A DNA stretch of 64,000 nucleotides. It comes from JABDCD01 sp964469525. GTDB taxonomy: Bacteria > Pseudomonadota > Alphaproteobacteria > Rickettsiales > SXRF01. Shown here one piece after another: positions 26,327 through 35,148 of the stretch. Location: contig CAYXYU010000009.1 of NCBI GenBank assembly GCA_964469525.1, positions 1 to 64,000 on the forward strand, in the 5' to 3' direction. Below the pieces are notes generated by a model. It made no database searches. It was not told the DNA's origin and was given only the letters and a program-made list of their open reading frames with translations. The position numbers were made by a program, and so were the translations under genes. Numbering within the stretch: the first letter of the stretch is position 1; each line of letters starts with the position of its first letter.

Positions 26327-27028
26327 ATGAAATCCGGATCGGTCAAGGAACTGACCAAGAAAACGGCCCTGACCCCCAGGAAACAGAAGGTATCGGAGCG
26401 ATTGGCGATGCTGGGTATTCCTGAGTCGGAAATGACTCCTGCCGTTAATCTTGCCGTTTCAGCACTTCTGGAAAAGCTTGATGACCTGAACCGCGAACTG
26501 TCGCGCACCAAGGAAAGCCTTTCGGAAATCGAGCGGCTGGTCGACGTTGACTGCGTAGCGCCGATTCCCAACCGCCGCGCCTTCATGCGCCGCCTGTCCT
26601 GGGCGATCACCATGCATGAGCGCTACGGTCATCCCTCCACGATTCTCTATTTCGACATCAATGACTTCAAAAGCATCAACGATCAATACGGCCATGCGGC
26701 GGGCGATCTTGCCATCCGTCACATTTCCCACCTGTTGTCGACCACCATGCGTGAATCGGACTTCCTCGCGCGCATCGGCGGCGATGAATTTGCCGTTATC
26801 ATGTATTATGCCACCGAAGAAGACGCCAAGAAGCGCGGCGGCAAGATCGCCGATAAGCTGGCAGGCACTCCCTTCGTTCATAATGGCAAACATCTGCATG
26901 TAAGTGCCGCCTATGGCTGCTATTCGCTGAAAAGCGGTGACGACGCCGAGTCCGCCCTGGCCTCCGCGGACATGTCGATGTATGTCGACAAACGCCGCCT
27001 CAAAACCACCCTGGCGACGCAGTCCTGA
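26327..27028 (+). CDS. Diguanylate cyclase (GGDEF), cytoplasmic
   Basis: Makes cyclic di-GMP from two GTP. A 70-residue N-terminal part ends in a short coiled-coil (about 45-72) and has no known sensor domain or membrane helix. The GGDEF domain starts at about residue 75 (PIPNRRAF). GGDEF at 151-155 is intact, and RESD at 142-145 is a canonical inhibitory I-site five residues before it, so feedback control by c-di-GMP is expected. ATG 26327 has AGGAAAG five bases upstream; ATG 26252 is in frame but lacks one. The gene stands alone. A role in pilus or surface behaviour together with the distant tad locus is only a guess. Confidence 0.9.
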   Translation: MKSGSVKELTKKTALTPRKQKVSERLAMLGIPESEMTPAVNLAVSALLEKLDDLNRELSRTKESLSEIERLVDVDCVAPIPNRRAFMRRLSWAITMHERYGHPSTILYFDINDFKSINDQYGHAAGDLAIRHISHLLSTTMRESDFLARIGGDEFAVIMYYATEEDAKKRGGKIADKLAGTPFVHNGKHLHVSAAYGCYSLKSGDDAESALASADMSMYVDKRRLKTTLATQS

Positions 27029-27131
27029 TTCCACAAGCTGTTTCTGTGCCATCTCATACCCATAACGGTATTGTGCTTCCGCCGGGCTTTTGCTAAATTG
27101 CGCATCCGCCGTAAAAAATAAGGAGCCGACG

Positions 27132-28112
27132 ATGCGAACACCTGCCCGCTTTCTGTTGACCTTGGTTGCCGCCGCGGTGACGTTCGGTGTGGATATCACT
27201 GCCGCCGTGGCTGCCGAAAAGCTTGTCACCATCGGCACGGCTGGTGTGACGGGCGTCTATTATCCGGCAGGCGGGGCGATCTGCCGCTTGGTCAACCGCG
27301 GGCGCAAGGAGCATGGTGTACGCTGCTCGGTCGAGTCCACCGGCGGTTCGATCAGCAATCTCGAGGCCATTCATAAAAAGGAACTGGAGCTTGGCATCGT
27401 CCAGTCTGACCTGCTGTATCACGCCTATAACGGCACGGAGCTTTTCACCGATGTTGGGGCCGACAAGAACGTGCGTGCGCTTTTTTCCCTGCATGCTGAG
27501 CCCTTCACGGTGGTGGCGCGCAAGGATGCAGGCATCAAGAGCTTCGACGACCTGAAAGGCAAGCGTGTGTATATGGGGGCTCCCGGATCGGGCATGAGAG
27601 CTACCATGGAAGACCTGATGGAGCGCAAGGGATGGAACGATAAGGCCTTCGCCAAAATTGTCGATCTTAAGTCGGCCGATCAGGCGCAGGCGCTGTGCGG
27701 CGGCAAGATCGACGCCATGATCTATGCCGGCGGCCATCCGAACGGCACCATCCAGCAGATCACCTCCATGTGTCCCACGCGGATCATTGACGTGACGGGC
27801 CCCGAAATTGATAAACTGATCGATGAGCATCCGTTTTACTCCTACGCCACCATTCCTGGCGGCATGTATGTCGGCAATTCCCAAGACGCGCATACGTTCG
27901 GCGTCAAGGCGCTGCTGGTGACATCGGCGGAACTAGACGAGGAGATTGTGTACCTCATCGTCAAGGCGGTATTTGACAATCTGGAGAATTTCAAGACGCT
28001 TCACCCGGTATTCGCCACGCTCGACGCCAAGCGCATGGTGCGTGACGCCGACATGGCGCCCATGCACCCCGGTGCCCTGAAATATTTCAAGGAAAAAGGG
28101 CTGTTAGAGTAG
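27132..28112 (+). CDS. TAXI-family TRAP transporter solute-binding protein
   Basis: Periplasmic binding protein of the TAXI (TRAP-associated extracytoplasmic immunogenic) type. A signal peptide ends near AVAAEK, followed by the typical VTIGTAGVTGVYYPAGGAIC start and the STGGSISNLEAI, GAPGSGMRATMEDL and HPFYSYATIPGGMY segments. ATG 27132 is preceded by AAGGAG. No TRAP membrane subunits (DctQM) are encoded nearby; the next gene is a DctA-type symporter, so the protein either serves a permease elsewhere or acts with that symporter, which would be unusual. The ligand cannot be read from sequence. Confidence 0.9.
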   Translation: MRTPARFLLTLVAAAVTFGVDITAAVAAEKLVTIGTAGVTGVYYPAGGAICRLVNRGRKEHGVRCSVESTGGSISNLEAIHKKELELGIVQSDLLYHAYNGTELFTDVGADKNVRALFSLHAEPFTVVARKDAGIKSFDDLKGKRVYMGAPGSGMRATMEDLMERKGWNDKAFAKIVDLKSADQAQALCGGKIDAMIYAGGHPNGTIQQITSMCPTRIIDVTGPEIDKLIDEHPFYSYATIPGGMYVGNSQDAHTFGVKALLVTSAELDEEIVYLIVKAVFDNLENFKTLHPVFATLDAKRMVRDADMAPMHPGALKYFKEKGLLE

Positions 28113-28127
28113 ATTCCTCGCCGCGGG

Positions 28128-28156
28128 TTGACGGGATAGCCCGTATCCTGTAAAGA
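28128..28156 (+). promoter_or_regulatory. Predicted promoter of the dicarboxylate symporter gene
   Basis: TTGACG (28128-28133) and TAAAGA (28151-28156) are separated by 17 bases, about 35 bases before the ATG at 28192. The -35 is strong and the -10 weak. It would let the symporter be expressed apart from the TAXI gene. Confidence 0.4.
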
Positions 28157-28191
28157 CCACACTTTGTTCCATTTTTTAAAGCTGAGGAATC

Positions 28192-29484
28192 ATGGCGACG
28201 TTTAAGCAGCTGCTGGGCAAATTATGGTTTCGCGTACTGCTTGGCTTGGGGCTCGGCATCGCGTTCGGTTTCCTGATGGCGCCGATGACCGCCGACAGCG
28301 CGCTCGGCATCGATGGCAAGACCTTCCTCACCGAATATGTGAAGCCCTTCGGCACCGTCTTCATCAACCTGATCAAGATGGTCATCGTGCCACTGATCTT
28401 CTTCTCGCTAGTCTCCGGCATCGTCAGTATGACGGACGCGGATGCCTTCAAGCGCATCGGCACGAAATCCGTCGCTGCCTATCTGATGACGGGCGCCTTC
28501 GCGGTCTGCATCGGCCTCGCTTTTGCCAGCGTATTTCATCCGGGTGTAGGTGTCGATCTGAGCGCGCTGGAAGCCGCCGCCGGCGGCAGCGCCCCTCCGG
28601 CCCAGCCACAGGAGATCAGTATTATTCAAATCCTGGTCGATACCATTCCCCCGAACGTGGTGCGCGCCATGGCCGACGATCAGATCCTGCAGGTGGTGGT
28701 GTTCGCCATCTTCATCGGCGTGACGCTGAACCTGCTGGGCGACAAGGTACAGAACCTGGTCGTCGTCGTGAAGGAAACGGCGCAGGTGGTATTCCGCCTG
28801 ATCGAGACAATTGTGAAGCTGGCGCCCTACGGCGTATTCGCGCTGACCGCCTGGATGGTCGGCACGCAGGGCATCGACATCCTGATCGCGCTTCTGAAGC
28901 TGGTGTGCGTGGTGATTGGTGCGCTGTTCACGCAATACCTGCTGTTTGGCCTGATGATCATCGTCTTCGGGCGCATGTCGCCAGTGCCATTTTACAAGAA
29001 GATGCTCGAGCCGCAGCTTCTCGCCTTTTCCACCAGTTCCAGCAAGGCGACGCTTTCGACCGCCATGCGCGTTGTCAACGAGAAGATTGGCGTATCCAAG
29101 AGCTCCACTTCATTCGTGCTGCCGCTCGGCGCCTCGATCAACATGGACGGCACGGCGATTTATCTCGGCATCACGGCGCTGTTCTTCGCGCAGGCCTATG
29201 GCATCTCGCTCGACACGCATCACTACTTCATCCTGATCCTGACCGCCACGCTCGGCTCGATCGGCGCTGCCGGCATTCCCAGCGGGTCGCTATTCATGAT
29301 GGGCATGGTGTTCACCTCGGTGGGGCTGCCGCTCGAGGGCATCGCGCTGATCGCCGGGGTCGACCGCATCCTCGATATGCTGCGCACCACCGTCAATATC
29401 ACCGGCGATTCGGTCATCACGCTGCTGGTCGATAAATCGGAGGCCACCTTCAATAAGGCCCTCTACGAGGATATGGAGGCGTAA
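28192..29484 (+). CDS. Dicarboxylate/amino acid:cation symporter (DctA/GltP family)
   Basis: Secondary transporter of the DAACS family in the inner membrane, moving C4-dicarboxylates or acidic amino acids with H+ or Na+. The serine-rich hairpin FSTSSSKATLSTA, the INMDGTA motif of TM7, the second hairpin AGIPSGSLFMMGMV and the DRILDMLRTTVNITGDS motif of TM8 are all present. It has 430 residues, the usual length. Substrate cannot be set: dctA and gltP share these motifs. It follows the TAXI gene by 79 bases and is followed by a palindromic element. Confidence 0.93.
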   Translation: MATFKQLLGKLWFRVLLGLGLGIAFGFLMAPMTADSALGIDGKTFLTEYVKPFGTVFINLIKMVIVPLIFFSLVSGIVSMTDADAFKRIGTKSVAAYLMTGAFAVCIGLAFASVFHPGVGVDLSALEAAAGGSAPPAQPQEISIIQILVDTIPPNVVRAMADDQILQVVVFAIFIGVTLNLLGDKVQNLVVVVKETAQVVFRLIETIVKLAPYGVFALTAWMVGTQGIDILIALLKLVCVVIGALFTQYLLFGLMIIVFGRMSPVPFYKKMLEPQLLAFSTSSSKATLSTAMRVVNEKIGVSKSSTSFVLPLGASINMDGTAIYLGITALFFAQAYGISLDTHHYFILILTATLGSIGAAGIPSGSLFMMGMVFTSVGLPLEGIALIAGVDRILDMLRTTVNITGDSVITLLVDKSEATFNKALYEDMEA

Positions 29485-29498
29485 CACGATGTGATCCC

Positions 29499-29587
29499 GT
29501 CATTCCCCGAATTTTGCTTTGCAAAATTTTAGGGGAATCTAACCTTCTGGATCACCCCTAGAATTGCTTCGCAATTCGGGCGATGAC
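29499..29587. repeat. GTCAT...ATGAC palindromic element, copy 1
   Basis: An 89-base element begins GTCATTCCCCGAATTTTGC and ends GGGCGATGAC. Inside are two smaller hairpins (AATTTTGC/GCAAAATT and GAATTGC/GCAATTC) separated by TCTGGATCACCC. Related copies are at 32876-32957, 42219-42302 (other orientation) and 46923-47013. Confidence 0.8.
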
Positions 29588-29595
29588 GATCAGGG

Positions 29596-31095
29596 CTATG
29601 CCCCCGGTCCCTGCTGGTTATTGCGGGAATTCTTCGGGTCTTTCTGCTTTTTCTGCTGGTTGCGCCGCGCGTTGGTCTGCGCCACGAAGGAGGCGTCGGT
29701 CGCTACCGACCGGTCAAGCAGCGAGGCTTTCTCCGACGGCTCTTTCTTTTCCACCGGCGGGCGCACTTCCAGCGCCGGCATATCGGCGGTTTGCTGGCCA
29801 AGCCCGCGCAGCGTTTCTCCCACTTGTTTGGCTAGCAGCATGTCCTCCACCTTAAGTCCCTGGTATTGGTCGAGCACGCCATCGCCGTTTAAGTCCCCGG
29901 CTCGCCGTCGGCCCGCTGCCTTGGTCAGGCCGCCGCCGGAGAGGCGCCGCCGCCGCCCGCGCCGCCGGCCGTACATGATTTCCTCGGCCAGCGCCGCCTG
30001 CGCTACTTCGGCGGCCATCTGCTGCTGCTCGCGCTGCTGGTCCTCGACATCCTGCTGCACCTGCAGCTGGCTCACCGCTTTTTCGAGTCCGCTTTCCATG
30101 CTGTTCATCAGCCGGTCCACGGTCTGGCCGCTGAGCTTCTTCCATTCCTCCGGTGATTGCGTGATATCGGCGGAAATCTTCTGGGCCGCCGCCATGCTGG
30201 CCGGGATCTCCTTGGCGGCGAGCAGCGCCACCGCGTGCGAGAAACCGCCCACCGCATCGTTGGCGGCGCGCACGCGCGGGTCGCCGATGATGCCTGGGCT
30301 GATCTGCGCCGCTTCGCACAGCAGGTTCTTATACATATCGACCATCTCGGCCACCCGCTCCGTCACCGAGAGCCGCTCTTCAGGTGGCCGCAGATCCATG
30401 CTCTCGGCGAAGCTGCGGTCGCCGAAATCGGCGCGGAGCTTACGCAGTATCTCGCGTGCCAGCTCGATGGCCTCGGCGCGCACCGGCGGTTCCAGCTTGT
30501 CGATCGGCGTCAGCTTGGTGGCGGTGGTGCGGATGCGATGGCTCAGTTCGGCCAGCCGATCAACATAGGACTGTTCGCTGACCTGCCTCCCCGAAACGCG
30601 CGTCAGCCCGGCCTCGAGTAGCCGTAGCAGGTGTTCTGCCGCCTGCGTCAGCCGCAGCTCAGCCTTGCGCGGCAGCCCGCCGAGCAGCGCTTCCAGGCGC
30701 GGCCGGTCCGGGTGCCCGGCGGGTAGGCTGTCGATGGCGTGCTCAAGCGCCAGCAGCGACAGGCTGGCAACGGCCTGGTTCGCTTCCTCGACGGCGGCGT
30801 CCTGCATCACCGGCGGGTGTTTCAGTTTCATCTGCTTGAGATGCATGGCGTAGCCCGTGATCAGCTCCAGCAGGCTTTCCAGCTTCGAGGCTTGCTCTGC
30901 TTCTGTGCCGCGGTCGAACCATTCATCGGCACTTTTCTCGACATCCTGCAAATTGCGCAGCCAGCGCAGCAGGCGGCGCACCTCATCGGAAGAGGCATCC
31001 GCCGGCAGGTTCGGCAGCGTTTCCGGCAGGTGGATCTTGCAGGCGATATCCGCCAGCCGTTCGCTTAGGGCGGTGAGTGTGGTGACGCTGGTCAT
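29596..31095 (-). CDS. Helical protein of unknown function with EF-hand-like loop (499 aa)
   Basis: No family recognised. Residues 1-370 are almost all amphipathic helix, many with heptad spacing and a Gln-rich coiled coil at 335-370. An Arg cluster (376-385, GRRRGRRRRL) is followed by a basic Gly-rich stretch, then DLNGDGVLDQYQ at 401-412. This fits a Ca2+-binding EF-hand/dockerin-type loop at positions 1, 3, 5, 6, 8 and 9; position 12 is Gln, not Glu. The C-terminus is polar and Gln/Lys/Asn-rich. No signal peptide or membrane helix. It is the last of three genes (91, 327 and 499 aa, in transcription order) with gaps of 7 and 11 bases, so probably one operon. The start is 11 bases after the 327-aa stop. 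Confidence 0.75.
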   Translation of the reverse strand: MTSVTTLTALSERLADIACKIHLPETLPNLPADASSDEVRRLLRWLRNLQDVEKSADEWFDRGTEAEQASKLESLLELITGYAMHLKQMKLKHPPVMQDAAVEEANQAVASLSLLALEHAIDSLPAGHPDRPRLEALLGGLPRKAELRLTQAAEHLLRLLEAGLTRVSGRQVSEQSYVDRLAELSHRIRTTATKLTPIDKLEPPVRAEAIELAREILRKLRADFGDRSFAESMDLRPPEERLSVTERVAEMVDMYKNLLCEAAQISPGIIGDPRVRAANDAVGGFSHAVALLAAKEIPASMAAAQKISADITQSPEEWKKLSGQTVDRLMNSMESGLEKAVSQLQVQQDVEDQQREQQQMAAEVAQAALAEEIMYGRRRGRRRRLSGGGLTKAAGRRRAGDLNGDGVLDQYQGLKVEDMLLAKQVGETLRGLGQQTADMPALEVRPPVEKKEPSEKASLLDRSVATDASFVAQTNARRNQQKKQKDPKNSRNNQQGPGA

Positions 31096-31106
31096 GATTC
31101 AAGTGA

Positions 31107-32090
31107 TTATGCCAGACCCTTATAGGTCGGCGCCAGTTTTTCTGCTTCCAGCCGTTCGACATGGCTTTGTTTTCGCAGCTGGACTTTTTCCTGCATCTCA
31201 GGTGTTGCGCAGCGCTCGACCAACTCCTGCTCGGAATAAAACATTCCCTGATGCGCCGGCGGCGCCGACAGGTTGGCGTCGGAGAAAGGGGTGTGCTCGA
31301 TAGGTTCCAGTCCCCAAGTGCGATTCTCCATGCCGAGCTGCGTCTTGATGTTGGCCTTGAGCAATGCGAACAGGCCGGGATTGTCCTGCACCGAGAGCAG
31401 GTATTTATACATCTCGGCGGCGCCGACCGCCTCGACATTGGCGACATCAATGCTGATTGAGCGCGTAAACGGGCGCTTCAACCAGGTATCGGTTGCCAGC
31501 GCCTGACCGAGCGCATTGGCAATGCTGGCGACATAGGGAATATATTTCTCATCGCCCGGATCGAACGAGCCGTCCTTCAGGTAAAAGCCGATCAGGTCGT
31601 TGCGCAGCACTTCGAGGTTGGTGCGCAGCCCTTCGTATTTCGCATAGTCGCGATGCGCCGGATTGTAGAGCGCCTCGATGCCACAGGTCTGGGCGATGAC
31701 GCCGTCAAACGCGGGATACTTCGCCGGGTCGAAATGCAAATCGGTGCGGTCGTCCTTGACCAGCCGCGCATGCGATGCCCAGCTATTGTCGCGCGGGATG
31801 ATGAACTTGCCGAGAGAGGGGAAATACTGCACGCGACTTTGCGCGCGGAGCATGGCCTGGCTGGCGCCCAGCGCGCGCAGGCGCCGCGCTTCGGCCAGCC
31901 GCAGCTGCTGCGACTGCTCGGGCAGCATGGTCACTTCTTCCTGGGCTTCCGGGTCATAGCGTTTGGCATAGGCGCGGCTGTCACCGGCTCCACCCGGACG
32001 TCCATCGTTTCCGCGACTACCTCCGCCGTGCCAGCGGCCGCCGCTGTCGCCGCGGTCGCTCAATTCATCGTATATGCCGCCTTTGGCCAT
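31107..32090 (-). CDS. Protein of unknown function (327 aa), middle gene of a three-gene operon
   Basis: No family recognised. The first 45 residues are Gly/Arg/Asp-rich and probably disordered (GGRWHGGGSRGNDGRPGG). A helical segment with many Ala, Arg and Leu follows (about 55-90), then a compact-looking region with conserved-type aromatic motifs (FIIPRDNSWASHARLVKDD, HFDPAKYPAFDG). The C-terminus is charged. It lies 7 bases after the 91-aa gene and 11 before the 499-aa gene. No membrane helix or signal peptide is visible. Confidence 0.75.
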   Translation of the reverse strand: MAKGGIYDELSDRGDSGGRWHGGGSRGNDGRPGGAGDSRAYAKRYDPEAQEEVTMLPEQSQQLRLAEARRLRALGASQAMLRAQSRVQYFPSLGKFIIPRDNSWASHARLVKDDRTDLHFDPAKYPAFDGVIAQTCGIEALYNPAHRDYAKYEGLRTNLEVLRNDLIGFYLKDGSFDPGDEKYIPYVASIANALGQALATDTWLKRPFTRSISIDVANVEAVGAAEMYKYLLSVQDNPGLFALLKANIKTQLGMENRTWGLEPIEHTPFSDANLSAPPAHQGMFYSEQELVERCATPEMQEKVQLRKQSHVERLEAEKLAPTYKGLA

Positions 32091-32097
32091 AGGTTCC

Positions 32098-32373
32098 TTA
32101 TTGCTTGGTGGCCGGTTTGGCGCCGCCTTCGCTGGCGGCGGTGCCGAGCGCGTAGACGCAGAGGTCCTCGAACGACACGTTATTTTCGATGGCGATTTTG
32201 TGCAGCCGCTCGAAACTGTCCATCACTTCCTGCGGAATGGTGCCGCCGCGGATGGTGGAGAGCCACCATGCCTGGTGTTGCAGCGGGTGGCGCTGCGGGT
32301 GCGGCTCGCCGACATAGACATGGAACGGGTATTTGGTGCCGTTGAAATCGCAGGGAACGGTAAAACGCTTCAT
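32098..32373 (-). CDS. Small DUF2610-like protein (91 aa)
   Basis: The sequence MKRFTVPCDFNGTKYPFHVYVG followed by the HPLQHQAWWLSTIRGGTIP segment and FEDLCVYAL resembles, from memory, the DUF2610 family known mainly from Rickettsiales. Function is unknown. It is the first gene of the operon with the 327- and 499-aa genes, so its product may work with them. A C-terminal 15-residue tail (GTAASEGGAKPATKQ) is likely disordered. The family call should be checked by profile search. Confidence 0.7.
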   Translation of the reverse strand: MKRFTVPCDFNGTKYPFHVYVGEPHPQRHPLQHQAWWLSTIRGGTIPQEVMDSFERLHKIAIENNVSFEDLCVYALGTAASEGGAKPATKQ

Positions 32374-32534
32374 GGAATCGTTACTCCTTGTTAAAAGGCC
32401 TGAATCTACCCTTACAGTGTAACACAGCTATATTACCGAATTATGACGAAATAAGTGGCTGGTGCTGGTGGCTGGTAACTTATGCTTTTGATATAAAACA
32501 ATCGGTTATGGGCGTGGATCCTTATCCACTAGCA

Positions 32535-32831
32535 CTACTCTACCTTCCCATACTTGAAATTATCCGCATAGGCCTTGCGCAACTGGTGACGCGCATTGGG
32601 CATATACACCTCGTAGGGGATGCGCTGACGCTCGGCATAGGCGATGGCAGCCTCCTTGGTGGGGAAGCGCAGGCGGATTTCCTGCGGCATGTCGGTCATG
32701 CCGTTCCATCCCATCAGGTTATCGACGAAACCAGGTTTTTCCGGCGCGAATTCGAGCAACCAGAACTTGGTTTTCGCCTTGCCGGACTGCATGGCGGTCT
32801 TATCGGGCTGGTAGATGCGGGCGGTGGCCAT
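32535..32831 (-). CDS. NDUFS4-like complex I accessory subunit
   Basis: Matches the ETC complex I subunit conserved region (NDUFS4, 18 kDa subunit) found in Alphaproteobacteria and mitochondria: ARIYQPDKTAMQSGKAKTKF, LMGWNGMTDMPQEIRLRF and KEAAIAYAERQRIPYEV. The protein binds the peripheral arm of NADH:quinone oxidoreductase. ATG 32831 matches the family start (MATARIY); a 13-residue longer reading to 32870 is hydrophobic but not family-like. It is a lone gene between two unrelated operons; the nuo genes are not in the window. Confidence 0.88.
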   Translation of the reverse strand: MATARIYQPDKTAMQSGKAKTKFWLLEFAPEKPGFVDNLMGWNGMTDMPQEIRLRFPTKEAAIAYAERQRIPYEVYMPNARHQLRKAYADNFKYGKVE

Positions 32832-32875
32832 GCAGGGAAATATGAAGCAGGCGAGGAGGAAATGCAACAATCCTC

Positions 32876-32957
32876 GTCATTCCGGATTTGTCTAGCAAAT
32901 CCTAGGGGAATCTAAAACTGGATCACCCTAGGATCGCTGCGCCATTCCGGTGATGGC
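32876..32957. repeat. GTCAT...ATGGC palindromic element, copy 2
   Basis: Begins GTCATTCCGGATTTG, has CTAGGGGAATC, then CTGGATCACCCTAGGATCGC in the middle, and ends CCGGTGATGGC, two bases before the rnr stop. It is the same family as 29499-29587, with the same order of inner hairpins. Confidence 0.75.
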
Positions 32958-32958
32958 G

Positions 32959-35055
32959 TTAGCGCCTGCGGCGGCCACGGTCACGCTTGTCTTTATCGCG
33001 GTGTGTATTCTTATGGCGGTGTTTGTTCCGCTGCTTGTGGTGATGGCGTGACTTGTGCGGGGCTTCGGGCGGCGCCACGGCGCGTTCCAGCTCGAAAATC
33101 AGGCTGCCGGTAATGGCGTTGGCGGCCTGCACGCGGATCATGATGGGGTCGCCGAGCGCGAAAACCTGCTTGCTGCGCTGGCCACGGAAGCGCGCATGGC
33201 GCTTGTCGTAGGTGAAGAAATCACCCGGCAGGTTGCGCACCGGCACGAAACCGGTCACGCCGTTGTCGCGTAAGCTTACGAACAGCCCGTATTCGTTGAG
33301 CGAGTTGATGGTGCCGGGGAATACGTCACCGACATGGCGGCTCATGAAAGCGACCTTGTAGCGATCGGCCGCATCGCGCTCGGCCATCATGGCGCGGCGC
33401 TCGGTCTCGGAGATATGCAGCGCAATTTCGGGCAGCCGGGAGCTTTGCGGCCTGGCACCGCCGTCGATGGCAGCGGCGAGCGCCCGGTGCACCACCAGAT
33501 CGGAGTAACGCCGGATGGGCGAGGTGAAGTGGCAGTATTTCTGCAACGACAGCCCGAAATGCCCGAGATTTTCATGGCTGTAATAGGCCTGCATCTGCGC
33601 GCGCAGCACGGCGGTATGGATCATCGCCGTTTCGGGCTTATCCGCCGAGGCTTTCAGCACACGGTTGAAATGCGCCGCCTTGATCCCGGCGCCGACATGC
33701 AGCGAATAGCCGGACAGCTTCAGGAAATCGCGCAGGTCATTGAGTTTTTCCTCCGCCGGCGTTTCATGCACGCGGTAAATGGCGGGGATTTTCTGTTTCA
33801 GCAGGAAATCGGCGGCGGCGACGTTGGCGGCGATCATGTAGGTTTCGATCAGCCGGTGCGCCTCCAGCCGCTCGCGCGGGGCGATGGCGGCGACGTTGCC
33901 TGCCGCATCGAACAGGATTTTATATTCCGGCAGGTCGAGATCGAGCGCGCCGCGCCGGTCGCGCTCCGCGGCGAGCGCTTTATAGGCCTGATACAGCGGG
34001 TCGATCACCGACTGCTTGTACGGGTGCATTGCCTTGCCGTTATGCGTGTTCTGGATTTCGTGGTAAGTGAAGCGTACCTTCGAGCGCATCAGCCCGCGCG
34101 CGAAGCGGTAGCGTTTCGTATTACCCTGCGCATCGATCCAGATATGCACGGCGAGGCAGTAGCGGTCCTCGTTCGGCACCAGCGAGCACAACCCGTTCGA
34201 CAGCCGTTCGGGCAGCATGGGAATGACGCGGTCGGGGAAATAGACTGAATTGCCGCGCTCGAGCGCCACCCGGTCGAGATGGCTGCCCTCCGGCACGTAA
34301 TGCGCCACGTCGGCGATGGCTACGATCAGGTGCCAGCCGTTGCCGTCCGGTTCGGCAAACACGGCGTCGTCGAAGTCGCGCGCATCCTCGCCGTCGATGG
34401 TGACGAGCGGCACGTTACGCAGATCCTCGCGCCCGCCGCCCAGTTTCGGCGCCGCCGCCTGCGCTGCTTCCTCGAGCGCCTCCTCGGGAAATAGCGACGG
34501 CAGGTTATGCATCTGCGTGGCGATCAGGCTGGCTGCTTTCGGCGCGTCGAGCCTGCCCAGGCGCTCGGTGATTTTCGCATAGGTCATGCCCATCGACGGC
34601 ACGCCGGGCGTGGTGACGCCAGCCACCAGTTCGCCGTGGCGCGCGTTCAGCGTATCGGGCCGCGCCACCATGTAGCTTTCCTTGTTCTTGCGCGAGACGG
34701 GTTCGATGATGCCGCCCTCGGCGGTGGCCACGAACACGCCGAGCACGGTCTGCGGCGCTTCGCTGGGCAGCACGCGGATAACCAGCGCCTGGTAGAGATG
34801 CGGCTTGACCTTGCGCAGCTTGGCCAGCACGCGGTCGCCCTTGGCGGCGGCCCGCGAGCGGCCCGATTCGGTGACGACGATATGTGGCGGCTTTTTGCGC
34901 GACTCCCACTTCAGCGGCTCAGCGATCAGCTCGCCTTCGATGTCGTCAACGATGGTCAGCACGCCGATTTCCGGCAGCAACCCGTGCGTCTCCCCGCCGC
35001 GCTGCGGCGGCTTGCCTTTGTGTCCTTTGCGTCTTGATGGTTTGCGTTTGCTCAT
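32959..35055 (-). CDS. rnr: Ribonuclease R (RNB-family exoribonuclease)
   Basis: 3'-5' exoribonuclease that degrades structured RNA. The catalytic RNB domain has DGEDARDFDDAVFAE with the metal-binding aspartates and the CHFTSPIRRYSDLVVHR motif; an S1 domain follows (PGTINSLNEYGLFVSL). The protein is 698 aa, shorter than E. coli RNase R (813), because the N-terminal helix-turn-helix region is missing; it starts instead with a Lys/Arg-rich segment and a cold-shock domain. A 30-residue His/Lys/Arg tail ends it. It lies downstream of topA in the common topA-rnr order, but here with three genes between. Confidence 0.96.
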   Translation of the reverse strand: MSKRKPSRRKGHKGKPPQRGGETHGLLPEIGVLTIVDDIEGELIAEPLKWESRKKPPHIVVTESGRSRAAAKGDRVLAKLRKVKPHLYQALVIRVLPSEAPQTVLGVFVATAEGGIIEPVSRKNKESYMVARPDTLNARHGELVAGVTTPGVPSMGMTYAKITERLGRLDAPKAASLIATQMHNLPSLFPEEALEEAAQAAAPKLGGGREDLRNVPLVTIDGEDARDFDDAVFAEPDGNGWHLIVAIADVAHYVPEGSHLDRVALERGNSVYFPDRVIPMLPERLSNGLCSLVPNEDRYCLAVHIWIDAQGNTKRYRFARGLMRSKVRFTYHEIQNTHNGKAMHPYKQSVIDPLYQAYKALAAERDRRGALDLDLPEYKILFDAAGNVAAIAPRERLEAHRLIETYMIAANVAAADFLLKQKIPAIYRVHETPAEEKLNDLRDFLKLSGYSLHVGAGIKAAHFNRVLKASADKPETAMIHTAVLRAQMQAYYSHENLGHFGLSLQKYCHFTSPIRRYSDLVVHRALAAAIDGGARPQSSRLPEIALHISETERRAMMAERDAADRYKVAFMSRHVGDVFPGTINSLNEYGLFVSLRDNGVTGFVPVRNLPGDFFTYDKRHARFRGQRSKQVFALGDPIMIRVQAANAITGSLIFELERAVAPPEAPHKSRHHHKQRNKHRHKNTHRDKDKRDRGRRRR

Positions 35056-35148
35056 GCCCGCATGGTGGCAGAGGGTGGGGTAGGGAGCAAGATTATAAGT
35101 ATCGTGTCACCTTCAACATATGCCAAAGGTGACACGATTACCTAACGG

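Noticed and set aside
33334..34248. Long open frame (304 codons) on the plus strand opposite rnr, and similar long frames opposite topA, bamA, dctA and cpaF
   Set aside because: These are mirror frames of GC-rich genes with clear family motifs on the other strand; they have no start signals and a composition typical of antisense readings.
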